Shown here: one piece after another, positions 24,988-32,599 of the stretch
Layout of the letters: each line of letters starts with the position of its first letter
Position numbering within the stretch: the stretch's first letter is position 1
NCBI RefSeq assembly: GCF_019722725.1
Contig: NZ_CP077941.1
Coordinates: 2,914,001-2,978,000, forward strand
DNA from: Vreelandella profundi
Lineage (GTDB): Bacteria; Pseudomonadota; Gammaproteobacteria; Pseudomonadales; Halomonadaceae
Length of the DNA stretch: 64,000 nt
Direction of reading: 5' to 3'
Program-made: the position numbers and the translations under genes
The notes under the pieces: generated by a model
Told to the model about the DNA's origin: nothing
The model's database searches: none
Seen by the model: only the letters and a program-made list of their open reading frames with translations

Positions 24988-25105
24988 AAGCACTCTCTTT
25001 TAATGTCTATCACTGCTGCAATGCAGCAACATCGGGCGTTTGCGGCGTTTGGGCTTAATGTAACATGCTCCTGAGACAAAGGTAGAAGAGACCCGTATTA
25101 AGCGT

Positions 25106-25136
25106 AAAAAAATGCCCCGACCAACGGCCGAGGCAT
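25106..25136 (-). terminator. Terminator after the YeeE/YedE transporter gene
   Basis: On the minus strand ATGCCTCGG pairs with TCGGGGCAT (two wobble pairs) and is followed by seven T. It lies 33 bases past the stop codon. Confidence 0.8.
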
Positions 25137-25168
25137 CGAACACAATGACACGTTAAAGCAGACCGTGA

Positions 25169-26380
25169 TTAGCAGCTTTTGGCCGCGGCTTGGCGCCCTT
25201 CTATACCTGCAAAAAAGAACGGACGCAGCTTAACGCCCACCATATTTCCCGCAAATGCCGCCACCAGCCACACCCAGCCGTGTAGGCTGCCCGAGGCAAT
25301 ACCGCTGAAGTACGCGCCAATATTGCAGCCATACGCCAAGCGCGCGCCATAGCCCAGCATAAGACCGCCGATAATCGCTGCCAAAACGGATCTCAACGGA
25401 ATGTTGAAATTAGGCGCAAAGCGGCCAGCCAAGCTCGAGGCTGCCAGCGCGCCAAGCATAATACCGACGTTCATTACCGTGGTAATGTCGTTCCACACAC
25501 TGGTTTCCAAGGCCGCTGCATTACCCGGTGCCTGCCAATATCCCCACTGGCTGACATCACCGCCTACCAGCCCATAGGCCTTGGCACCCCACAGCGCGAA
25601 CGCAGAGGTAATGCCCCAAGGCCTGCCAGCCAGTGCCAAAGTGGCAAAATTTAACAGCGCCAGCGCCACCGCGCCCGCTACCAGCGGCCACGGGCCAGTT
25701 AACCAGCGCGAATAGCCATGTTTATTGACGACAGGCGCTTGCTCAAGCTGGCCATGGCGACGCTTCTCCATTACCCAGGTAAAGGCAGCGATAGCAGCAA
25801 ATAGTGTCAGGCTAACCGCTATTCCGCCGCTTACTCCGGCAACGTTAACCAGCGACACTGGCTGAAAGGCGGGTAAGCTCTGCCACCAGGCAAAATGCGC
25901 CGTGCCAATCACCGAACCAACAATGAAGAAAACCAGGGTGATCAGCATGCGCGCATTACCGCCGCCCGCTGTAAACAGTGTGCCAGAGGCACAGCCGCCG
26001 CCCAACTGCATGCCAACGCCGAAAATAAATGCTCCAACCAGTACCGAAATACCAATCGGCGAGACAAACCCAGTCACCGGTGTACCAAACAACGTGCCCG
26101 CGCCAAGAGCCGGGAAAAACAGCACCACGGCAATCGCCAGCATCACCATCTGCGCGCGCAGGCCACGCCCTCGTCGCTCGGTAATAAACACACGCCATGC
26201 GGACGTAAAGCCAAACGCCGCATGGTAAAGCACCATCCCCAGCAGGCCGCCGACAATCATCAGCAGCCCCGTATTGGCTTCAAACACCATCCCCACCAGC
26301 AACGCGCCTAAAACAATCGCCGCCGTGGCGATCAGCGGCACACGATAACTTGCGGGCTCAACAATAGAGGTTGTAGACAT
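25169..26380 (-). CDS. YeeE/YedE-family transporter (probable thiosulfate/sulfur uptake)
   Basis: A 403-residue integral membrane protein with about ten hydrophobic segments in two halves. Each half carries a conserved Cys in a glycine-rich turn: GVGMQLGGGCASGTLFTAGG in the first and YGCNIGAYFSGIASGS in the second. In characterised members (YeeE/TsuA) such cysteines relay thiosulfate across the membrane. The last two residues are Ser-Cys. AGGTGA precedes the ATG. No TusA-like partner or sulfurtransferase is next to it, so the substrate (thiosulfate, sulfite or another sulfur species) is not certain. A perfect hairpin lies just upstream. Confidence 0.85.
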   Translation of the reverse strand: MSTTSIVEPASYRVPLIATAAIVLGALLVGMVFEANTGLLMIVGGLLGMVLYHAAFGFTSAWRVFITERRGRGLRAQMVMLAIAVVLFFPALGAGTLFGTPVTGFVSPIGISVLVGAFIFGVGMQLGGGCASGTLFTAGGGNARMLITLVFFIVGSVIGTAHFAWWQSLPAFQPVSLVNVAGVSGGIAVSLTLFAAIAAFTWVMEKRRHGQLEQAPVVNKHGYSRWLTGPWPLVAGAVALALLNFATLALAGRPWGITSAFALWGAKAYGLVGGDVSQWGYWQAPGNAAALETSVWNDITTVMNVGIMLGALAASSLAGRFAPNFNIPLRSVLAAIIGGLMLGYGARLAYGCNIGAYFSGIASGSLHGWVWLVAAFAGNMVGVKLRPFFFAGIEGRQAAAKSC

Positions 26381-26400
26381 AGGTCACCTTTAGCAACACC

Positions 26401-26430
26401 AAAAGCGCCTGTTAGAAAACAGGCGCTTTT
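26401..26430. promoter_or_regulatory. Perfect 13-bp hairpin in front of the YeeE/YedE gene
   Basis: AAAAGCGCCTGTT and AACAGGCGCTTTT flank an AGAA loop. The structure ends 21 bases before the start codon at 26380 and has only four T on each side. It resembles an intrinsic terminator and could be a leader attenuator of the transporter, or the terminator of something upstream. Confidence 0.5.
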
Positions 26431-26662
26431 GATAGACATAGACAATAGTTATAAGCCTAACGATAGCTGTAGAGCGCGGGAAATTCTTTATTTAGCAGTT
26501 CTTATAGCTTTATAGAATATGCAGTTGTAACCTGCATAAAAAAGCATTCATTCAGGTTTTGAAACTCATATTTCACGAAACCAATGATCGCGTTTCGCCA
26601 AACCGCTTTTTTAATGTCCGTTCTTCTTACTAGTAGGTTTGGTCTATAAAGTGCAGCACTAC

Positions 26663-27478
26663 TCAATCAGGGGGGCGTCTCCCCATACCGACACTTATGC
26701 GCTTAACATCTTTATGCTCAATCATATCAACAACTTGAGAGACTGACTCATATTCACCAATCTCTGATAGCTTAAGCGCTAAAGTAAAAATCATTGAGTC
26801 TCTCTGGAACGATGAAACCTCTTTATTAAATACACTCAACAAATATTCCAATAAAGTATCTGCATACTCTTCAAAACCAGACTCATAAAGTCTAACAACT
26901 AAATCAGTAAGCAGTATTTTACGGCGAACATCATTTTTAACATTTTTTACTAAAAATATCGCGCCATCAACATTACCATTTAGCAAAAAAATATTTATTT
27001 CTTTTTGAACTTCATCCGTCCTTCCACGAAAACGACTAGCAAAAAACATACTAAAGGCTATAAAAAAAGTAATACCACCACCTAACAAACCGCCTGTAAA
27101 TAAAAATCCAATATCGTTTTCTTCGCCTACTAACCTAGCACGCACAGAATCTCCAGGCAGATACTCTACTAAAACACTGTTAGGCAATATATATAATCCA
27201 GCTGCATAACTCGCCCTTCCAGCAGCACTAAAGTCAATTTCCTTTCCATCATCTGTGGCAAAACGAATACGATAGCAATATTTATGCCCAAAACGAGAAC
27301 CATCACGACATGTGCTTTGCCCTACAATCTCTCCAGAGACCTGGACCGCTTCCTTTTCGAATCTTTTATCTTCAGCAACTTCCGCTATATACAAAGAAAC
27401 GAAAATCGCGGTAATAACCCCCGGAACAAAAACCACAGTAGTCAGCATTAAATTTTCAAAACTCAACCATTTTTTCAT
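26663..27478 (-). CDS. AT-rich gene, membrane protein with DUF3592-like N-terminus
   Basis: A 271-residue protein with two membrane segments (about residues 10-32 and 122-147) enclosing a periplasmic beta-rich part. That part has the pattern VSGEIVGQS...YCYRIRFATDDGKEIDF...VLVEYLPGDSVRARL, which resembles DUF3592. The C-terminal 120 residues are helical and repeat-like (NVDGAIFLVKNVKND..., GFEEYADTLLEYLL). The gene is strikingly richer in A/T than all its neighbours, a sign of recent transfer, though its last ten codons turn GC-rich. It follows the T6SS immunity candidate by 60 bases. DUF3592 proteins often lie near toxin loci, so a second immunity gene is possible, but the function is unknown. 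Confidence 0.6.
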   Translation of the reverse strand: MKKWLSFENLMLTTVVFVPGVITAIFVSLYIAEVAEDKRFEKEAVQVSGEIVGQSTCRDGSRFGHKYCYRIRFATDDGKEIDFSAAGRASYAAGLYILPNSVLVEYLPGDSVRARLVGEENDIGFLFTGGLLGGGITFFIAFSMFFASRFRGRTDEVQKEINIFLLNGNVDGAIFLVKNVKNDVRRKILLTDLVVRLYESGFEEYADTLLEYLLSVFNKEVSSFQRDSMIFTLALKLSEIGEYESVSQVVDMIEHKDVKRISVGMGRRPPD

Positions 27479-27538
27479 CTTTATTAATTTTTCCCATAAA
27501 ATATAACAAATACAATTTTATCAATAAGCTCCAAATAT

Positions 27539-28270
27539 TTAAAACACCTCTATCTTCCCTTCTTCATACTTTGCATTCGGCAAATGTTCTTTAAAAAACT
27601 GAATGCGCTCATCCAATTCCTCTGGAAGACAGTAAATAAGATGTGTACGCGGCCTATAGCTTGAATTCCGCTTGAAGGGTTTCCATTGATAGGTCAACGA
27701 AATAATGCTTCTTTTCCGCCACACCTTTATTTGCTCTGTCTTTGTCCAGTCAATCTCTTCATATTGGCTTCCTCGCGCCATTTCCTGGTAGCCTTTTGAT
27801 GATCCCATCATCCAGGCCGCGAAACCCATTGTTAAAGGACCCAGGCTGGTAATGAGCAGCGACGGATCCATGAGAATCAGCACCAGAACAATCGGCATCA
27901 AAATAATGGCGGACCATTTTAAAAATGGTTTTACCGAATCCATCTGAGGTTTCCAGGAGCACACTTCAGCGTTTTGCTCTGTAAATCTGTAAACAAGGAT
28001 GGAGGTCTGATGAGTCATACTCATGGCGATTAACATAAAGAGGGTGAACATTCCCCCCCCGATCAAAAAAGAAACTAACGGCGACTCATCAACGAGCGCC
28101 ATAAAATACCCACCTCCCAAACTGATAAGAAAAAATACAGAAAACAAAGCATTCGCCGCAGACGTATTATAGTTACGTGCCCGGATTTGCCAGTTCACGA
28201 CTGCAGACTCATCCACATGCTTCCACGGCATCTGAGAGACATAGTCCTGTTTGGGTTGTACAAACCACAT
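27539..28270 (-). CDS. Multi-spanning membrane protein, probable immunity to the VasX-like effector
   Basis: A 243-residue protein with about four hydrophobic segments in two pairs: roughly 39-58 and 64-84, then 116-134 and 137-155. A charged cytoplasmic C-terminal domain follows, with little other recognisable sequence. It starts ten bases after the effector stop, with GGA seven bases before its ATG, so it is co-transcribed. In V. cholerae the pore-forming effector VasX is paired with TsiV2, a membrane immunity protein of about the same size that is encoded directly after it. The role here is inferred from position and topology, not from recognised homology. Confidence 0.6.
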   Translation of the reverse strand: MWFVQPKQDYVSQMPWKHVDESAVVNWQIRARNYNTSAANALFSVFFLISLGGGYFMALVDESPLVSFLIGGGMFTLFMLIAMSMTHQTSILVYRFTEQNAEVCSWKPQMDSVKPFLKWSAIILMPIVLVLILMDPSLLITSLGPLTMGFAAWMMGSSKGYQEMARGSQYEEIDWTKTEQIKVWRKRSIISLTYQWKPFKRNSSYRPRTHLIYCLPEELDERIQFFKEHLPNAKYEEGKIEVF

Positions 28271-28280
28271 ATAAATATCC

Positions 28281-31200
28281 TTACTCTTCTAAATTCATGG
28301 GTACCGTGATGTCAAAGCGAGCTGGCAGGCTGATGCCTTGGCCTTCTTCGCTATTAGGCTCGATCTCTTTTTTGCCACGGGCAGCATTCGGCTTGTAAAA
28401 GGTAAAGCCCAAACTGTTTTCTGATGATGCGAGCAGCGTCTCTGCATAATTCGCTGCCAGTACAAACGGCTCGCGCTCGGCTTGTTCACTGGCGGGAATC
28501 CAGGCTTGCCATACTCGTACATCGTCAGTGTCATAGCCAGCGTCAGCGGGTAGCACAGCCCCCCGTTCACCTTGTTGAGTGGGACTCTGCTCATAACTGT
28601 TAGCAGGTGCCCAGAACCCGCCTCGCGCATTATCGGACAGTTTGATGGTTTCACCCGCAAGCAAAGCGGGAAAAGCAACTTGTACCCAACAACCTTGGTA
28701 CACGCGGCTCATTTTACCCGTCCCATAATAGCTCATGCTGGATGAGTCAAATTCCAGTTCAGTGACACTGGTGAGCTTCACAGAGGGCTGAAGCAGAATT
28801 TCCATTAGTGCCTGCCACTCGCGCTGATGCCCCTCATCACTGGCTTCCCATGCTATTTCGCCTTGTCCCCACGTGCTGGTATATAGCCACCCCCGCACCC
28901 CCTCACGGTTATATCGTGCGGCAAAGTGGGAGGCGATTAGATGGATAACACCGGCAGCAAATAGTATTCCTGAGACCCACGGCCCTAATATCCAAGCGAA
29001 GGCAAAAGTTCGGCCCAGAAGTGCGACACGTCCTCCAGTAGCTCCAGCTAACTGAAACCCTGTAGCCACAGTTATCGCCGCGCCAGCAGCTCGTTTTGTA
29101 TGCAGAGCGGCACGCTCGCCACCAGAGGTTGCCTTTTCCAACTCTGTGCCCGTTTGCCACATATCAAGCCCAGCTGCAATTGCCCCAATAGCCGACAAAC
29201 CTGCCATACGAGTCGCTAACTTGGCGGCGATACGTGATGCCGCATTTCTACTATTGCTTTTCCATTCACCTATAGAGGCATCCGTAAGTCGGATCATATT
29301 ACCATTAAGCCGGAAGGACTTTTTCGCTGCGCGGTTCCAAAACGGCATGACCCATAAGCTCATGACCGCTACTGTAGTAGCCCCCGTGGTCGCCGCCAGT
29401 TTGCGCATATCCTCGTCATCAGCGCCTTCTTTTTGGGCGATATGTGCAGCATCTATAAAGTTGTAAAGATTTAACCCTGCGATTAACAGTGCCAGGCCAC
29501 CGCCCAGTTGCTCTACTCGATTTGACACGTGTCGGCGAACGGCACTGGCCCCGTCCATCAATTTTAGCTGGTGCTGATAACGAAGCTCGTGATAACCCGC
29601 GCTGGTAAGATTATTGGACCGCGTTTGATTACCTGATGCGCTCTGATCCAGCGAGCCGTCGGAGGCGGTAACACGCTTGGGTTCATTGAAGGCATGCTCG
29701 TAGCGTTGCTCTTCAAGTCGTTCCAATTTCCTGGTGCTTGCCGCGCGTTCCTGAGCGCTATTGCCGGCGTTTTGGCCACGCAATTCTTCGGTCTGAATTT
29801 CTCCCGAGATTCGCCATGCTTGTTCCCGCCATTCACGATGTTTGGCCTCATATTCGAGGTCGATGACAATTTCCGTTGAGGCAACATCGGGATGTACGAG
29901 CGCCACCATTGAAGGATGCATCAGCGCCCTGGTGGCTTTCGCCATCGACGCCTGGCTCTTGGCGCTTAACGAAGGGAGAAATTGATAGCCAATGGTTTCC
30001 CATAGCTTTGTGGATGAGCCGCCCACCTCTTTGCGAAGCGTCTCGAAAGCCTCTCTGACATGCGGCGCCAGAGCCTGATAAATGGGATGACTCTGCACTT
30101 CCTCAAGCTTTAGAACGCCGATAGCAGCGTTGACTTGCGTCACCGCGCTTGTCGCCGTTACACCACTGTCTGCGGGCTCTCCATCTTCGGTACCTTGTTC
30201 AATGAAATGTTGCGCAATGGTCTCGAGGGCATCGGATAAGGCGGGGTCAAAGTTACTCATCGCAAAACCAATCAGCGAGTCGCGTGCTTGGTAGGTGCTA
30301 TCCAGCCATGCTCGACCTGTCTGCGTAGCGCCAAGTGCTTCCATGGCCATACAGCCACATTCATGAATGGCCTTGTTTTGCTCGGCATCACAGGTATCAA
30401 AACAGAGATCCTGGGCGGATGTTGGCAGCCGCTCTAACCAGATAATCAAGTCCGCGATACTGTTTTCCACATGAGCTTGCAGACGCTCAAGCTGTGGGCC
30501 TTTTTCAGTCAAGAAGGCAATCGCGTCATCCAGTCGGACATCAAGGCGAGGCAGCTCTTTTCCGCGCCACTCTTCGTATTGCGGGCTATTGCGGCCAGGA
30601 GGGTTCGACATGCCGAGCTCAATCAGCTCTTCGCGACGCTGGCTGATACGCTGTTGCCTCTGAAGCAGGGTATGATCTGAACCATTAGTTACATTTTTTA
30701 AGGCATCGAACAGCTCACCGGTTTTGACGGTCAACTCGCGATAACGCTCCGGGTCTTGGCGGACGTCATTACTGATCAGGTCATCAATATCGATCAGACA
30801 CAGCGCTTTAACGACTTGTGCCGTCTCGAGCTTGTGTCCATATTCGTCCAGGAAAACTTCTAGTTCCATTTCGCGCCCAACCAAGGCCATGGTCAGGTCG
30901 TTAACGATTCCTAAATCATCATCAAGGGCTACAAAGATCGCTTCATCGTGTTTTTCAACGTCGGCGAGTACGCTGTCTTGCGTAATTTCAGGTTTTACGG
31001 CGAGTAGATGATAAATGCTCTCCTCTTCGTCTCCGCCTTCACTACCCTCCGTCTCTTCTCTTTCGACCGTCGCTACCGTCGTGCTGGTAAAGTTGTCAAC
31101 GGCGCCATTGGGTGCAATATCCGCTACGTACTCGGCGAGCTGTGTTAAAGGGCCTGCGTGGGCAGACAATGACGCTTCATCTCCAGTGCCATTCATCACT

Positions 31201-31658
31201 GCCATTAGATCCACCGAGCGCATAATGCGTTGGCGTGCTTCGGTGTTTTCAAGAATATGCGCGCGAATACGGTCGGTCCATTTTACCGAAGAGTAGGCAA
31301 GTGCGATGGGTGTGCACGTCGAGTAGGTAAGGTGCGGTTCACCATTGAACGTCGCACCTTCCACGCGATACTCGTCGATTCGCTGTTCGCCCTCTTCGTC
31401 TACCCACACATAGAGCCAGCCATCACGCAGCTGTCTCAGCGTATAGCCGCGGGTTTCAATGGAAGGGTAACCAGGCCCTTGCCACTGCTCTGCAATAGGA
31501 TGAGGCGCGGGCGCACCCGCCTGATCAGGCGCTTCATCAATGGCATAGCGCACAGGAAAAAGGGTGACATCAAGCATTAAAGGACAAACACCACCGCCAA
31601 TGTGGGTTTCATCAAAGGCGGCATCACGTGCCTGGGACTGAGCATCCGGATTATCCAT
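28281..31658 (-). CDS. T6SS effector, VasX-like (BTH_I2691-type) membrane-active toxin
   Basis: A 1125-residue protein. Residues 20-150 resemble the VasX N-terminal region (GGGVCPLMLDVTLFPVRYAI, then LRQLRDGWLYVWVDEEGEQ). A long soluble helical middle (200-700) follows. Residues 715-915 hold about five hydrophobic segments: 718-738, 754-774, 818-833, 856-880 and 884-912. A beta-type C-terminal domain ends the protein. VasX and its relatives dissipate membrane potential in target cells. Its place in the order VgrG, DUF4123 adaptor, effector, membrane protein is that of a VgrG-delivered cargo toxin. Pore formation is inferred from family and topology. No nuclease, lipase or amidase motif was seen. 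Confidence 0.8.
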   Translation of the reverse strand: MDNPDAQSQARDAAFDETHIGGGVCPLMLDVTLFPVRYAIDEAPDQAGAPAPHPIAEQWQGPGYPSIETRGYTLRQLRDGWLYVWVDEEGEQRIDEYRVEGATFNGEPHLTYSTCTPIALAYSSVKWTDRIRAHILENTEARQRIMRSVDLMAVMNGTGDEASLSAHAGPLTQLAEYVADIAPNGAVDNFTSTTVATVEREETEGSEGGDEEESIYHLLAVKPEITQDSVLADVEKHDEAIFVALDDDLGIVNDLTMALVGREMELEVFLDEYGHKLETAQVVKALCLIDIDDLISNDVRQDPERYRELTVKTGELFDALKNVTNGSDHTLLQRQQRISQRREELIELGMSNPPGRNSPQYEEWRGKELPRLDVRLDDAIAFLTEKGPQLERLQAHVENSIADLIIWLERLPTSAQDLCFDTCDAEQNKAIHECGCMAMEALGATQTGRAWLDSTYQARDSLIGFAMSNFDPALSDALETIAQHFIEQGTEDGEPADSGVTATSAVTQVNAAIGVLKLEEVQSHPIYQALAPHVREAFETLRKEVGGSSTKLWETIGYQFLPSLSAKSQASMAKATRALMHPSMVALVHPDVASTEIVIDLEYEAKHREWREQAWRISGEIQTEELRGQNAGNSAQERAASTRKLERLEEQRYEHAFNEPKRVTASDGSLDQSASGNQTRSNNLTSAGYHELRYQHQLKLMDGASAVRRHVSNRVEQLGGGLALLIAGLNLYNFIDAAHIAQKEGADDEDMRKLAATTGATTVAVMSLWVMPFWNRAAKKSFRLNGNMIRLTDASIGEWKSNSRNAASRIAAKLATRMAGLSAIGAIAAGLDMWQTGTELEKATSGGERAALHTKRAAGAAITVATGFQLAGATGGRVALLGRTFAFAWILGPWVSGILFAAGVIHLIASHFAARYNREGVRGWLYTSTWGQGEIAWEASDEGHQREWQALMEILLQPSVKLTSVTELEFDSSSMSYYGTGKMSRVYQGCWVQVAFPALLAGETIKLSDNARGGFWAPANSYEQSPTQQGERGAVLPADAGYDTDDVRVWQAWIPASEQAEREPFVLAANYAETLLASSENSLGFTFYKPNAARGKKEIEPNSEEGQGISLPARFDITVPMNLEE

Positions 31659-31696
31659 AAGAGTTCTCGTCTTTTAATAGTGATGCTTGGGCGATG

Positions 31697-32599
31697 TCAT
31701 CTGGCGTAGTCATTAGGCATAGTCTCTTGAGTTCGACTCCAAGCATCTAATGCATAAAGTTGCTCTTGCCTTGAAAGCGGTTTTTTCTCGGCCGTTTGCA
31801 CCACCCAACGGGCATATAAACCGTCGCTAGCGGTCATAAAGTGCTCGCCCCAGCGCAGGCTCAGGCTAGCCCAAATAGCAAGCTGGCGTTCCGTATTGGC
31901 ACCCCACGCGATGGCATCATCTAAGCGCTCTTCAAGCCATATACCGCGCCCCTCAACAGGAAGCCGCTGCCATGCTTCGGCCATGTGCTCGCTAAAGTAA
32001 TCCGTTAGGCGCTCCTTGAGCTGCCAGCGGTCTACTGCATCAAGAGCCGCTAACTGAACGCTACCCATCGGCGGAAAAGAATTTGCCGGTTCCGCCGTTG
32101 TTGATGCTTGACTGAGATGAGAGCGGAATATTTGCCACGCCAACGGTCGAGGTTCTGCCCAGTTAGGCGCCCAATCGGCCACCCACCACGTGTCGATGGG
32201 CCCCATCATCTCTGCCGGTAGAGCACTTCCGTAGCTGGTCAGCCAATGCCTGGTGACAAGGGGGTCAGCAAAACGCAATAGCTGCTCTTGCTCCCCTTCC
32301 CCCTTAAAAGTCACAAACTGCCCAAGGCACCTACTCAATTCGCTTGTGCTTACAGGACTACTCATTAGGGAAATCGAGCGATGCAATTGACTGTCGGCGT
32401 TAGCGCAAGCTTCATCCGCTAAACGGCTGCTTTTCAGGCGCACCAGTATCGGCCCCTGTTCCGCTAATGATGCCCAGCGGGTCATTAGATAGAGTGGCTC
32501 GATATCCTCAATATCATCGCGGCTATACAAGCGTTTGAGGGCATTGGGATAACGCACACCATCCAACAATGCATGCGTTATTCCTTGCGGTTGTTTCAT
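31697..32599 (-). CDS. DUF4123 T6SS effector adaptor/chaperone
   Basis: A 300-residue protein of the DUF4123 (Tap/TEC) type. Members bind a VgrG tip and its cognate effector and are needed for loading. The N-terminal region has the family pattern ALLDGVRYP...LYSRDDIEDIEPLYLMTRW and ...GPILVRL, then TFKGEGEQEQLLRFADPLVTRHWL. The ATG directly abuts the vgrG stop (32600), and the effector gene begins 38 bases after its own stop. V. cholerae VasW is the comparable protein next to VasX. Confidence 0.82.
   Translation of the reverse strand: MKQPQGITHALLDGVRYPNALKRLYSRDDIEDIEPLYLMTRWASLAEQGPILVRLKSSRLADEACANADSQLHRSISLMSSPVSTSELSRCLGQFVTFKGEGEQEQLLRFADPLVTRHWLTSYGSALPAEMMGPIDTWWVADWAPNWAEPRPLAWQIFRSHLSQASTTAEPANSFPPMGSVQLAALDAVDRWQLKERLTDYFSEHMAEAWQRLPVEGRGIWLEERLDDAIAWGANTERQLAIWASLSLRWGEHFMTASDGLYARWVVQTAEKKPLSRQEQLYALDAWSRTQETMPNDYAR

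Noticed and set aside
25895..26311. Overlapping plus-strand ORFs of 108-138 codons, rich in His/Arg/Gln
   Set aside because: They are antisense to the membrane helices of the YeeE/YedE gene and low in complexity.
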